The notes under the pieces: model-generated
Databases searched by the model: none
Seen by the model: the letters and a program-made list of their open reading frames with translations, nothing else
What the model was told of the DNA's origin: nothing
DNA from: an uncultured Myxococcales bacterium
Lineage (GTDB): Bacteria; Myxococcota_A; UBA9042; CAIXZC01
Length of the DNA stretch: 64,000 nucleotides
Assembly: GCA_903895725.1 (NCBI GenBank)
Contig: CAITUV010000084.1
Location: 1-64,000 of the forward strand
Reading direction: 5' to 3'
In this document: piece by piece, positions 46,203 through 55,772 of the stretch
How positions within the stretch are numbered: the stretch's first letter is position 1
Layout: each line of letters starts with the position of its first letter
Position numbers and translations under genes: made by a program

Positions 46203-49200
46203 CTAGTGCACCTCGAAGGAGCCGATGAACACCCGGTCGCTTCCGTCGTGGCGGGTCTTGCCCTTCTCGTGGTCCACGACCTTGAGCCGCTTGTCGCTGC
46301 CCGGCGTGTACAACCCGAGGTAGACGTTGTAGATTCCCGACGGAGAGCCCAGCGGAATCTCAGTCTGGTAGTCGTCGAGCACGATGTCGCCCGGCATCCA
46401 GTGGTTCGTCCGCCAGCAGCCGATGCATTGCTTCTCCTCCGGATCGTTGGACAGGTTGAGCGGCCAGTGATCGCCGTGGATCCGGTTGCTGTCCCCCGTG
46501 GAATCCATGTGGATGAAGATCTTCCAGCTCGTGGAGATCTTCCCCGTGCACTCGAAGAACAGCCGGAGGTTGAACTTCTCGTTCCGGGCCAGGGACGCGT
46601 TCTTGAGCTGATATCCGACCAGCTTGATCTGGTTGTCGAAGTTGACGAAGCCCCCCTTCATGCGGCCGTGGGCCGCCAGGTCCGCGGGAACGCCGTACCC
46701 CTCCGGCCCCTGGTCGGCAGCCGCATCCGTCCACTTCATCAGGGCCGCAAATGCATCGTGAGAAACGGTCGACAGGGCGAAGCGGTTGTGGTTCTTCTCG
46801 CCCGGGAGAAGGCGGCTGGCAGCCAGCAGGAAGTTGATGTTGCTCCCGTCCAGCACTGGGATGTGGACCCCCTTGCTCTTCGAACGGAAGCTGAAGTTCA
46901 CGTCCGAGAATGCCTCCTGGCTGAGCACCACGTAGTAGCGGTCGGCCTCCATGGCCGATGCCTTGTGGTTGGCTGCCTGCGGGCTGTCGATGACGTAGCG
47001 GCGGGTCTCGGGACGGGCCATGTCCACGGCCGGATCGAGGGCCAGTCGCAGCGTGGTTGCATCGTTTCCGGTAATCTCGACGGTCCGGCCGCGCCAGTCC
47101 ACCAGGACGAAGCCCTTGAAGCGGTCTGGCTCCCACTGCTGCGTGTCGTCGGTGAGCGTCTTGTCCCCCTTGGCCGTGGCCACGCCGGCTACCGCCTCGA
47201 AGTCGCGCTTGCCGTCCCGGTCCGCATCGTTGGCCTCGTCAAACCCCCGCACCAGGACCTGCTCCGGCCCTGGATGAGCCCCGGAGCGGGCAACCTTGAC
47301 CAGCGAATCCTCTGCCGCCAGCAGCACTTTGATCAGATCCTGCTGCGACGTGAGTGCCGGGATTCTCGACGTGTAGAAGTTCCGATCCTCCCCCTGCTCC
47401 GCCCCCTGGCGGTACTTGAACACGTCGTCGCCCAGGTCGCTGCGCTGCTCGCTGGCATAGTACAGCTCCAGGATGTGCTTCTGCGAGACCTCCCGGGAGA
47501 ACGACGGCATGAACGAGAGCGCATACACGGCGCCAAACGCCGCGGCCATCAAGGCCACGACGACCCCGAACACCGGGCGCTCCTGGATCCGCCTGTGCCA
47601 GGCAAACGGAGTAACCGCCCGCCAGATCCGGTCGACCTTCTGCGGCAACCGGATCCGAGCCGCCAGCCCGGCCAGGTGCGGGAACCCGTAGACCAGCAGG
47701 AACAGCAGTGCAAGCGCCAGCGGCAGCCAGGTCAGCCGGCTTTCCACGAACAGGTAGTGGAGGAACCGGACCTGGGTACGCGGGTAGACGACCGCTTCAA
47801 TCCGAGGCCATCGCAGCGCCAGCGGGACGACCAGGAGGGGCAGGGTGGACAGAGCCACGCCCCACGAGGCCAGGTGGAACAAGCCGGGCTTGTCCCCGAT
47901 CCGAAGCACGACGTACAGGCCCAGGATTCCAAACGACCCCAGGGCCAGCACCCAGATATCCGGGCTCAGCATGTCCGTCTGGCGGAACAGCGCCGTGGCC
48001 ACGGCCAGGATGGAGACGACGACACCGCCGGTAACCACCCGGAGGAAGGTTGCCCATGCCGGTCCCGGCCGCCCCAGCAGCCGGCTCACGCCCATGACCG
48101 CAAGTGCGGCCAGCGGTGCAGCCAGTGCGATGCTCATCGCACCCAGCAGCGCGGGCGACCGGAATGCCGAGGCGAAGTACCCCTCCGGAAAATCGAAGGT
48201 CGCCACCAGGTCAACCAGGGCCGCCAGGGCCAGGATGCCTGCCACCGGCAGCGCCACCACGTCCTTGCGCACGATGCGCCCTGCGGCCAGGAACAGGCGG
48301 CCCACCGGCGCCAGGAACGTCAGGCGACGGCCTACGGCCTTGCCGAGGCGGGTGTGCACGAACAGGGCAACCAGGGCGCAGACCCCGAGCGACACGTAGA
48401 GCATGATCGTCTCGGGGCGACGGGAGAACAGCTCGAACAGGAACTCCGCATCGTCCACCGGGAGCTTGGCCGCATCCCGCGACGACAGCGCATCCACAAA
48501 GCGGGTCGACAGCCCGACCAGGAGGCGGGTCAGCAGGAGCGCCGCCGACACCCAGAGGGCCACGAAGAGGGGGGCCTTCCTCCGGAAGAAGCGGAGAATC
48601 GCGTCGAGGATGTTCCCTCCAGACCCGAAGTAGGCCAGAAAGACCAGGACCATCAGGGCGAGCAGCCCGGTCGCGGGCAGCGGCAGCTTGAAATCGGGGG
48701 GGAACTTGGTCCCGCCCTCGCCGCCGAACTGCGGGTCGCCCGTGAGGAAGCCGAACAGCGGCTGCGGGCTCTCGAGCAGGTTGGCCATCAGGACCGCGGC
48801 AATCCCGGCCATCACGAAGGCCTGGAAGATGTCCAGCCTGTCAGGCGCCGTTTCGCTGCGCCAGAAGATTGCCACGGCCACGGCGGCAGCGGCCGAAGCC
48901 GGGAATACCAGGTGCAGGAAGTCGGGGATCAGCGCGGTCTGAAGAGCGAAAGGCACCCCCATCCAGAGCAGGACGAGGATGCCCAGGCGCCGGGGCCAGT
49001 CCTCCGCACGCTCCTGCCCGAACGGTACGAGACGGGCTATGGCGAACGGCAGCACGGCGCTCCACGGGAGAAGGCCGAAGGCGAGCTGGCGGACGAAATA
49101 CTCGAACGTCCGGTTCAGCGGCTCGGGTCCCCCCTGGAAGGTCCGATTCATGAACTTGAAATGCTCGAAGAAAGTCCACTCGTCCGGGAGCTGGACGAGG

Positions 49201-50420
49201 AGCACCAGGACACCGAACAGCACCCCGACGAGCCCCGTGGGAAGCAGCACTTCCCACCGCCTGCGGTCTCCGGACAGCAGCACGTATCCGACCAGCACGA
49301 GCAGGACGATGGCCAGCCCGAACAACCCCTTGGCCAGGAACAGCAGCAGGGCCGATGCCACCAGCAGCGCCAGCCAATGCCAACGGAATCCGTCCTTGAC
49401 CATCAGGGCGAATGCCAGCACCGACGAAGCGAGGAAGAGGCCGAAGCTCGCCTCTCCTGCCATGTTGCGGACCTGCCCCAGGAAAAGCGGCAGCGACAGG
49501 AGGACGATCCCCGTGACGACGGCCGCCTCCCCGTCCACCAGGCGACGAACGCCAAGGACGACCAGGAGCACCGTCAGCAGCCCCATCAGGACGAAGGGGA
49601 GCCTGGAGCTGGTCTCGGAGAACCCGAGCACCTTGTAGGATAGGGCCGTGAGCCAGTAGTCGAGCGGTGCGACCGACCAGGTGCCGGCCACCGGGTTCTG
49701 GTTGGACGACGTCTTGGGCGTCACGAGCCCTCGAATCTGCACCCGGGTCCACTTCACGAAGTCGAGGCCGGAGATGGCCGATGCAAGGCCGTCGTCCGAG
49801 CCGTCGATGCAGGCAAGCCCGACGAGGAACGGGTAGCTGCCCGCCCTGGCTTCGGCCAGCTCATTCGGCGTCATGCCCTCGGGCAGCAGGTCATACGTGT
49901 TCTTCAGCAGCGTGGCGGACTCGAGGGCCATGGCCTTGTCCAGCGCGGTGACGACCGCCTCGCACTCCTCCGCCGATGAAGCGGCCAGCGTGACCCGTGC
50001 CCCCGGGTTGCTTTCCCGAAGCCCCTCGATGAACTTGAGACCATTTCCCGGGTCGGCCGACAGCAGGCGTGCCTGGACGATTACGGCATGGAAGAACTCG
50101 GCCTTCAGGCGGGTCTCGGCCAGCTTGAGGAGGCGGGCCTCCTGGCGCGGGACCGTCGGGGAATCCGTGGGAGTCAGCGGCAACGCAGGCTCGACCGCAT
50201 CGACGAAGTAGCGGTCCTCGGCGAGAGTCTTCACCCTGCCGGCCAGCTCCTTGCCGTCCTCAACCACGAACACCTTGGCCCGCCCGGCAATCTGGCGGGC
50301 GACGTGGGCACGGTTCATCTCCCACGGGTCCCAGATGCCGAAATCGGAGCGCAGGCACAGGAAAACGAACGCTGCCGCAAGGACAAGCGCCAGAAGCCAC
50401 GATTGCCGGTGCAACCTCAC
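46203..50420 (-). CDS. Very large GT-C-type glycosyltransferase-like membrane protein
   Basis: The product is 1405 residues, more than twice a typical ArnT/GT39 enzyme. I prefer the GTG at 50420, 8 bp after TGAGG; a TTG at 50441 is an alternative. The N terminus has the GT-C pattern: a first helix, then WDPWEMNRAHVARQI with acidic residues in the first loop. Residues about 230-540 hold many membrane helices. A long middle section (about 600-950) adds more helices. The last 430 residues are soluble (WSAVLPFA before, then DRYYVVLSQEAFSDVNFS, VDWRGRTVEITGND). It likely transfers a lipid-linked sugar outside the cytoplasm. The acceptor and the role of the extra domain are unknown. Confidence 0.8.
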   Translation of the reverse strand: MRLHRQSWLLALVLAAAFVFLCLRSDFGIWDPWEMNRAHVARQIAGRAKVFVVEDGKELAGRVKTLAEDRYFVDAVEPALPLTPTDSPTVPRQEARLLKLAETRLKAEFFHAVIVQARLLSADPGNGLKFIEGLRESNPGARVTLAASSAEECEAVVTALDKAMALESATLLKNTYDLLPEGMTPNELAEARAGSYPFLVGLACIDGSDDGLASAISGLDFVKWTRVQIRGLVTPKTSSNQNPVAGTWSVAPLDYWLTALSYKVLGFSETSSRLPFVLMGLLTVLLVVLGVRRLVDGEAAVVTGIVLLSLPLFLGQVRNMAGEASFGLFLASSVLAFALMVKDGFRWHWLALLVASALLLFLAKGLFGLAIVLLVLVGYVLLSGDRRRWEVLLPTGLVGVLFGVLVLLVQLPDEWTFFEHFKFMNRTFQGGPEPLNRTFEYFVRQLAFGLLPWSAVLPFAIARLVPFGQERAEDWPRRLGILVLLWMGVPFALQTALIPDFLHLVFPASAAAAVAVAIFWRSETAPDRLDIFQAFVMAGIAAVLMANLLESPQPLFGFLTGDPQFGGEGGTKFPPDFKLPLPATGLLALMVLVFLAYFGSGGNILDAILRFFRRKAPLFVALWVSAALLLTRLLVGLSTRFVDALSSRDAAKLPVDDAEFLFELFSRRPETIMLYVSLGVCALVALFVHTRLGKAVGRRLTFLAPVGRLFLAAGRIVRKDVVALPVAGILALAALVDLVATFDFPEGYFASAFRSPALLGAMSIALAAPLAALAVMGVSRLLGRPGPAWATFLRVVTGGVVVSILAVATALFRQTDMLSPDIWVLALGSFGILGLYVVLRIGDKPGLFHLASWGVALSTLPLLVVPLALRWPRIEAVVYPRTQVRFLHYLFVESRLTWLPLALALLFLLVYGFPHLAGLAARIRLPQKVDRIWRAVTPFAWHRRIQERPVFGVVVALMAAAFGAVYALSFMPSFSREVSQKHILELYYASEQRSDLGDDVFKYRQGAEQGEDRNFYTSRIPALTSQQDLIKVLLAAEDSLVKVARSGAHPGPEQVLVRGFDEANDADRDGKRDFEAVAGVATAKGDKTLTDDTQQWEPDRFKGFVLVDWRGRTVEITGNDATTLRLALDPAVDMARPETRRYVIDSPQAANHKASAMEADRYYVVLSQEAFSDVNFSFRSKSKGVHIPVLDGSNINFLLAASRLLPGEKNHNRFALSTVSHDAFAALMKWTDAAADQGPEGYGVPADLAAHGRMKGGFVNFDNQIKLVGYQLKNASLARNEKFNLRLFFECTGKISTSWKIFIHMDSTGDSNRIHGDHWPLNLSNDPEEKQCIGCWRTNHWMPGDIVLDDYQTEIPLGSPSGIYNVYLGLYTPGSDKRLKVVDHEKGKTRHDGSDRVFIGSFEVH

Positions 50421-50562
50421 TTGAGCCACCTCATGCCGCAAGCCACGAGCCGGATACCGGCGGTAAAGGGCGATGCGTCTGCCCTGATGTCAGAATACGC
50501 CAGCCTGCGCTACCTTAACTGAAGGGGTAGATCTTGGCAAGGAATGCTTTGAGGCGGTCCGG
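50421..50562. other. Spacer before the GT-C gene
   Basis: It carries a weak promoter-like pair (TTGCCA, 17 bp, TAAGGT) on the minus strand. Nothing else is visible. Confidence 0.3.
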
Positions 50563-52347
50563 CTAGTTCGGCGGGGTGGCGTAGATGGCGTAGAAGTTGC
50601 GGTCGGTGCTGCCGAAGTACAGGGAGTCGTTGACCAGCAGCGGACTGGCATGGATGGAGTTGCCGACGGTGTAGGTCCACTTGATTTTGCCGTCTTCCTG
50701 GTTCAGGGCGAAGATCTTGCCGGCTGTGGTCCCGACATACAGAGTGCCGTCGGCCCCTTCGACCGGGGACGAATAGGAAATGCCCTCGGTCTTCGTGCTC
50801 CAGAGCACGGCACCGTCATCGGCCTTGAGCTTGGTGACGTACTTGCTCGTCGATGCCACCACGACGTTCCCGTCGCTGGCCACGAGGAGACGGCCCCAGA
50901 TCTGGCCCGTGATCTCCTCGGTCCATTTCGCACCGCCGGTGGAGGTCACGGCATAGACCCAGCCATCGTTGGAGCCGAAGTAGACCGACTGATCGGGACC
51001 GATGGCCGGAGTCGACCAGACCTCGCCTGCGGTCGGGATGCTCCACTGGATGCTGCCGTTGGCGACTGCGTAGAGGTTGTTGTCCTGGCAGCCGACATAG
51101 GCCTTGTTGTCCACCGCCACGGCCACGCCGGCCGAAATGTAGCCGGGCAGAGTGACCTGCCATTGCTCTCCACCGTTGGAGGGGTTGAGCGAGTACAGCT
51201 TGCCGGCATAGCCTCCCACGAAGAGCTGGCCGTTGGCGTAGGCCAGGGCCCCTCCCGGTGGAGTACTGATGTCCTTGGTCCAGGAGACGCCGCCACCGCT
51301 GTCGATGGCCAGGACCGTCCCGGCCGTGGTCCCGAAGAATGCCCGGTCCGAGCCCGGGTCGATGGCCGGCTGGACGATGATCGTCCCGTCCGCCGTGTAC
51401 TCCCAGGCTTTGCCGCCCGACGGATTCAGGCAGTAGATCCGGTTGTTGTTGTTCCCGAAGACGATGTTGCCGTTCGAGTAGCGAACCGCGGAGGCCCAGA
51501 TCTCGCCGAGGGTGACGAACGTCCACTGGTGGCGCTTGCGGACCATGATGTTGAAGGCCTTCTCGCTCTTCTGCTGGAGGTAGTCGGTGGCCTCGAACTG
51601 GAGGTACACGTTCTTCGGGAGCGAGTTGATGTCCATGAAGAGCGACTCGTACGCGACATCGGCGAAAAAGGGCGGTGCGAGGAACTCGCCCACGGCCAGG
51701 CCGTTGGCCCGGAAGAGGGCACTCTTGATGGCGTCGACGTCGTCCACCTGCATTTCCATGTGAAGCGGGCCGTCCTCGAAGAAGACGGCATCGCCATCCG
51801 CGGGCACGGTCTTGGTGATGAGCGGAGGGCTGTTGTCAAAGGTGATCGAGCGGGAGTCCGAGGCCGTGAGGCCATCGGTGCTGGCCGTGAACACCTGCAC
51901 GAAGTGCGGCCCGTCGGGGAACTGGGAGGTGTTGACCGTGGTGCTGTACGGGGGGATGAGGTCGGTATCGATTCGGGTGGTATCGACGTAGAACTCGACG
52001 CCCATGACCGCTGCCGACGAAGTGACCTTGGCAGAGAACTGAGCGATGCCGCTGACGATGGTATCCTCGGAGATCAGGATGACGGTGAGCTTGCCCGGGC
52101 CGACGTCCACCGGCTCGACGGTGTCCTCAGGCTGCTCCACGATCTCCTCGCAGGGAGGAGGTGCCTCGACATCGATGAGCGGGCAGCTCAAGTCCGGGGC
52201 TACCACGTCGAATTCGGGGCATGTCTTCTGCGGCGGGCACTTGAACGGACAGTCGGAGGACTCGCACTCCGGGCAGTCACCGCAGGCCGAGAGCAGTGCG
52301 GCCGCCAGCACGGACAGGACAATCAGCTTCACGATGGACACTTTCAT
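50563..52347 (-). CDS. PQQ-type beta-propeller lipoprotein with Ig-like domain
   Basis: The product is 594 residues with lipobox LLSAC; GGAG precedes the ATG at 52347. A short Cys-rich segment (CGDCPECESSDC) follows the lipid site. About 85-190 is an Ig-like segment (VSGIAQFSAKVTSSAAVMG). About 265-594 holds PQQ-type propeller blades such as GKLYSLNPSNGGEQWQV, NNLYAVANGSIQWSI and GKIFALNQEDGKIKWTY. This resembles BamB/PQQ propellers but has no PQQ-binding dehydrogenase residues I can point to. It is 57 bp after the EF-hand lipoprotein gene and probably in one operon with it. Confidence 0.85.
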   Translation of the reverse strand: MKVSIVKLIVLSVLAAALLSACGDCPECESSDCPFKCPPQKTCPEFDVVAPDLSCPLIDVEAPPPCEEIVEQPEDTVEPVDVGPGKLTVILISEDTIVSGIAQFSAKVTSSAAVMGVEFYVDTTRIDTDLIPPYSTTVNTSQFPDGPHFVQVFTASTDGLTASDSRSITFDNSPPLITKTVPADGDAVFFEDGPLHMEMQVDDVDAIKSALFRANGLAVGEFLAPPFFADVAYESLFMDINSLPKNVYLQFEATDYLQQKSEKAFNIMVRKRHQWTFVTLGEIWASAVRYSNGNIVFGNNNNRIYCLNPSGGKAWEYTADGTIIVQPAIDPGSDRAFFGTTAGTVLAIDSGGGVSWTKDISTPPGGALAYANGQLFVGGYAGKLYSLNPSNGGEQWQVTLPGYISAGVAVAVDNKAYVGCQDNNLYAVANGSIQWSIPTAGEVWSTPAIGPDQSVYFGSNDGWVYAVTSTGGAKWTEEITGQIWGRLLVASDGNVVVASTSKYVTKLKADDGAVLWSTKTEGISYSSPVEGADGTLYVGTTAGKIFALNQEDGKIKWTYTVGNSIHASPLLVNDSLYFGSTDRNFYAIYATPPN

Positions 52348-52404
52348 GTCGGCCGACTCCTTGCACATGAAGGAAGGTCGAGAGGGCAGAGGGAAAGCGA
52401 AGAA

Positions 52405-54045
52405 CTACTTCACGGCCAGACGGGGATAGGGAGCGGATGCCAGGAATGCGTCGCCGCAGAGCATCTCGCGCTCGCCGGAGACGACCGACACGGCCGGAAT
52501 CCGGTTGCCGTTGCTGGCCAGGCTGGCCTTCTCGGCCTTCAGGCTGACGGCCGTGATCTTGAGGTCGGCCAGGGAGAGCATCTCGGACTCGGCCGAGACA
52601 CCGTTGCCATCGGCATCCCGCCAGACGGACAGGTAGGCAAATGCGGCGTCGCCGGCATCGACCACGCCATCCTGGTTTCCGCCGAACTCGCGGCGGTCGA
52701 GCTGGGCCAGGTGCTCGAAGCCGTCGGCAAAGCTCTCATCGAGGTTGCCGAACAGCTCGCTGCCGTTGTCAACCGTTCCGTTGCCGTTGCGGTCGAGGAC
52801 CAGGAAGCCGTCATCCTTGCCGACCCACGCGACCGCCTGCTGGCTGCCGATTCCGTAAAGATCGAAGTTCACGCCGCGGGCGATGTTGACCAGCTCGATC
52901 CCGTCTCCGTCCAGGTCGATGACGACGGGGTCGGACACGTTGCACGGGATGACCTTGAACACGATGACCGCTGCCATCGCGAACTCAGCCTCGATGCCTT
53001 CCTTGATGCCCTTCTTGTAGTCGATTTTGGCCTGCGAGTACTGCAGCACGCCTTCCTGAGTCGGCGGCTCGTAGTTCTTGCAGAGCTCCTGCTCGATGGC
53101 CGTCACGTCGATGTTCTGGATGGCCGCCTGCTTGGCGGGCAGCAGCACGGACGAGTTGGCATTGCAGACCTGGATCGGCTTGGACATCTTCGGGTAGTCG
53201 GCGACATGGCCGTTCGCAGCGAGCCATGCATTGATCTTGGCAGCCAGGAGCTGACGGCCGACGACCACGCCCTTCTCATGCGAGCTCTCGACCGGGGTCG
53301 GCTTCTTGTTGCAGAGCTGGCGCTGCTTGAGGTCGGTGCGAACCATGACGCGCTGCTCTTCCACGCCGCTCATTGCGCCCTGCTCGTACCAGAACTCGGC
53401 CTCCTCGAAGTGGCCGGAGCCCTCGAACTCGGCCGGAAGCGGCGCAGCGTCGATGTACTTCGAAAGCTCGGAGTACACCTCGACCTTGGCCACGTCGACC
53501 AGGTAGTCGCACGACGGACCGCTCGGGTTGAAGCCGTTGTCATAGAACTTCTGGAATGGGCAGATTTCCGGCTCGACGTCGAGATCCTCGAAGCCGGTGG
53601 CCAGGACTCCCTCATAGTCCGGCTCGATCCCCATGTTGGCCAGGGAAAGGGAGACCTGCTCGATGTAGCGGTACTTGCCCAGGTCAAGCCCGAGCTCGAT
53701 CGCCCCACGGAGCGTGTCAACCTTCTCCAGCTCGGCCGGAGTCAGGTCGTCGATAGTGATCCCTTCCTCATCGACCTTGGCCGGCGGGGGGAACTGGTGC
53801 TGGGTCGGGCCGGCCGAAGTGAACGAAGACCCGGTCGGCAATTCAGGGAAGGCGAGGCCCGGCTCCTCGACCGGCTCCTCGACCGGCTCCTCCGTCGGAT
53901 CCTCGGTGTTGACCGGATCCTGGAGATTCAGGGAGGGTTCGTCCACGTTGCACTGATCGCCCACGCACTCCAACTCCTCTTCGCCGCCAAAGCAGCCGAA
54001 GCCGAGGAGCGCAAGCAATCCCGCCACAAGAGCCAGCTTCTTCAT
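52405..54045 (-). CDS. Lipoprotein with RTX-type EF-hand-like calcium domain
   Basis: The product is 546 residues; AAGGAGG precedes the ATG, and the lipobox is GFGC. A Pro/Glu linker (about 30-60) precedes a helical region with several Cys (about 80-350) that I do not recognise. Residues about 370-480 form a calcium-binding EF-hand-like block (DLDGDGIELV, DRNGNGTVDNGSELFG, NQDGVVDAGDA, DADGNGVSAESE). That block is typical of the C-terminal part of RTX proteins, but no GGXGXD repeats are present. It is first in an operon with the PQQ lipoprotein, with a strong promoter at 54097-54125. Confidence 0.83.
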   Translation of the reverse strand: MKKLALVAGLLALLGFGCFGGEEELECVGDQCNVDEPSLNLQDPVNTEDPTEEPVEEPVEEPGLAFPELPTGSSFTSAGPTQHQFPPPAKVDEEGITIDDLTPAELEKVDTLRGAIELGLDLGKYRYIEQVSLSLANMGIEPDYEGVLATGFEDLDVEPEICPFQKFYDNGFNPSGPSCDYLVDVAKVEVYSELSKYIDAAPLPAEFEGSGHFEEAEFWYEQGAMSGVEEQRVMVRTDLKQRQLCNKKPTPVESSHEKGVVVGRQLLAAKINAWLAANGHVADYPKMSKPIQVCNANSSVLLPAKQAAIQNIDVTAIEQELCKNYEPPTQEGVLQYSQAKIDYKKGIKEGIEAEFAMAAVIVFKVIPCNVSDPVVIDLDGDGIELVNIARGVNFDLYGIGSQQAVAWVGKDDGFLVLDRNGNGTVDNGSELFGNLDESFADGFEHLAQLDRREFGGNQDGVVDAGDAAFAYLSVWRDADGNGVSAESEMLSLADLKITAVSLKAEKASLASNGNRIPAVSVVSGEREMLCGDAFLASAPYPRLAVK

Positions 54046-54096
54046 CTCGTCCTCCTTCGCTTTCCCCGTCATGGAAGCGGTAGTTCACACGGGTAC

Positions 54097-54125
54097 CTTA
54101 TATGGCGGCGGGCGCTCGGAGTCAA
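54097..54125 (-). promoter_or_regulatory. Strong sigma-70-type promoter for the EF-hand lipoprotein operon
   Basis: On the minus strand TTGACT is followed after 17 bp by TATAAG. This is the best -10 match in the window. Confidence 0.65.
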
Positions 54126-54283
54126 AAGGTTGTTCCGAAATTCAGGGGCTGGCTGAGCTTTTTCTCAGATCTGTGCCACTCTGGCGCAAAACGTGTGCGG
54201 ATCTGTCGCATGGGGGCAGAATCCGGCGTCCCGCTCCCCCCCTACCCTTCAGCCCAATGGAAGCGAGGGGGATTCCGTGCACG

Positions 54284-54312
54284 TTGCAATGGCGGCTCTG
54301 GCGCCGCATACT
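54284..54312 (+). promoter_or_regulatory. Sigma-70-type promoter for the thioredoxin-like lipoprotein
   Basis: TTGCAA is followed after 17 bp by CATACT, leaving a leader of about 80 nt to the ATG at 54397. Confidence 0.5.
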
Positions 54313-54396
54313 TGCGCGGGTGCGATGAGGTGAGCCGGGGTCACCGGCGCCTTCGCCCGCATTCGAATTTCATTGGCCGGGGGAGGGAAGCAGGCA

Positions 54397-55758
54397 ATGC
54401 CGTTGTATCTGGATTGTCTCCGGGACAGCCTGGCCGCTCCCCTCCGTCGGTTTCAAAGACCGCTGTTACTTCCTGTCCTGGTCGTTGGAATCGCCCTGTC
54501 GTGCGCTGGTCCGTCCAACGCCCCTGGTCCAACCGAAGTCGAGGGGTCCGACCTGCCTGCCTCGACCGACGTAGCGGAAGCTGACCTGCCTGCCACCACC
54601 GACGCCTTGGGACCCGACACGCCCCTCCCGACAGACGTCGAGGGGCCCGACCTGCCTGCCTCGACCGATGTAGCGGAAGCTGACCTGCCTGCCACCACCG
54701 ACGTAGCGGAAGCTGACCTGCCTGCCCCGACCGACGTCGAGGAAGCTGACCTGCCTGCCCCGACGGACGTCGTGGAAGCTGACCCGACTGCCCCGAGCGA
54801 TGTCGAGGGGTCCGACACGCCTGCCCCGAGCGATGTCGAGGGGTCCGACACGCCTGCCCCGAGCGACGCCGAGGAGTCCGACACGCCTGCCCCGAGCGAC
54901 GCCGAGGAGTCCGCCCCCTGCCCCCTGCTGGACTGCGACGATGTCAACGGGTGCACCATCGACTGGTGCGACCCAGCCGTCGGCTGCATGCACGTGTGGG
55001 CCAATGGGCCGTGCAATGACGGTGACCCCTGTACCAATTCGGACTGGTGCATCGGCGGCCTGTGCGTCGGCCAGCCGTCCCCGTGCGGCAACGGAATGAT
55101 ATGCGAGCAGGGCAAGTGCGTCTGCGAAGTCACGTGTCAGGGCAAGCAGTGCGGATTCGACAGTTGCGGGTCGAGCTGCGGAGTTTGCGGATTCTGGCAG
55201 GACTGCGCTGATGATCTGTGCGTGGATCATTATCCTCCGCCGCCCTATGGCCCGAACCAGGGACAGGTGGTTCCGGACCACGAGCTCCTCTTGCCGGAGG
55301 ATCTCGCCTCCGTGTTCATGAGGCAGTACTGGAAGGAAGGAAAGCTCCTGCTCATGACCTACAACGCCGGCTGGTGCAAGGTCTGCAAGGAGGACACGGT
55401 GCTGCTCAATCTCTGGCATGCCGCCTACGGACCGGCCGGTCTTCGGATCGCGTCGGTCATGTATGAGAACCCGTCGGGCGGGCCGATCACGCAGGACTAC
55501 GCCTTGTTCTGGCAGAGCTACTACTCGACTCAGTACACGTTGCTGATGGATCAACCCACTGCGGACTGGCAGGGCAAGGCCACCGGCGGAGCCCTGAACT
55601 TCTACTACCCGCCCTCGGGCCCCATCCCGGATGGTACCTTTCCGGCCACGATGCTCATCTGCCCCCGGGACATGAGAGTGCTCTACATCAAGGCCGGCTT
55701 CTACGACGAGGAAGTCACCCCCCTCGTGATGAAGTACCTCTTCGAGGTCGATTGCTGA
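54397..55758 (+). CDS. Thioredoxin-like lipoprotein with Asp/Pro repeats and CTDC units
   Basis: The product is 453 residues; GGGGGAGG lies upstream of the ATG at 54397. The lipobox is IALSC. Residues about 45-170 are tandem Asp/Pro/Thr units (ADLPAPTDVEE type). About 175-265 hold CTDC-like and CGFDSCGSSCGVC units, like the large surface proteins. The C-terminal 150 residues are a thioredoxin-like domain with the active site NAGWCKVCKED (about 323-333). It could catalyse disulfide exchange outside the cytoplasm. The many Cys-rich neighbours make a folding role attractive, but this is inference. It converges on the 55773 gene with 14 bp between stops. Confidence 0.85.
   Translation: MPLYLDCLRDSLAAPLRRFQRPLLLPVLVVGIALSCAGPSNAPGPTEVEGSDLPASTDVAEADLPATTDALGPDTPLPTDVEGPDLPASTDVAEADLPATTDVAEADLPAPTDVEEADLPAPTDVVEADPTAPSDVEGSDTPAPSDVEGSDTPAPSDAEESDTPAPSDAEESAPCPLLDCDDVNGCTIDWCDPAVGCMHVWANGPCNDGDPCTNSDWCIGGLCVGQPSPCGNGMICEQGKCVCEVTCQGKQCGFDSCGSSCGVCGFWQDCADDLCVDHYPPPPYGPNQGQVVPDHELLLPEDLASVFMRQYWKEGKLLLMTYNAGWCKVCKEDTVLLNLWHAAYGPAGLRIASVMYENPSGGPITQDYALFWQSYYSTQYTLLMDQPTADWQGKATGGALNFYYPPSGPIPDGTFPATMLICPRDMRVLYIKAGFYDEEVTPLVMKYLFEVDC
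54541..54912 (+). repeat. Tandem coding repeats, Asp/Pro-rich
   Basis: Imperfect units of about 33 bp encode ADLPAPTDVEE or SDTPAPSDVEG. Some adjacent units are identical. They form a flexible stalk in the thioredoxin-like lipoprotein. Confidence 0.85.
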
Positions 55759-55772
55759 CGCGCGGTTGAGGC

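Larger units (their letters stand above)
54046..54396. other. Divergent intergenic region with two promoters
   Basis: No gene is supported. It holds the divergent promoters at 54097-54125 and 54284-54312. A small perfect palindrome (CTGAG, 6-nt loop, CTCAG) lies near 54155-54170. Confidence 0.5.

Noticed and set aside
54146..54330. Possible sigma-54 promoter upstream of the thioredoxin-like lipoprotein
   Set aside because: TGGC and TTGC elements are present, but the spacing is 9 instead of 7.
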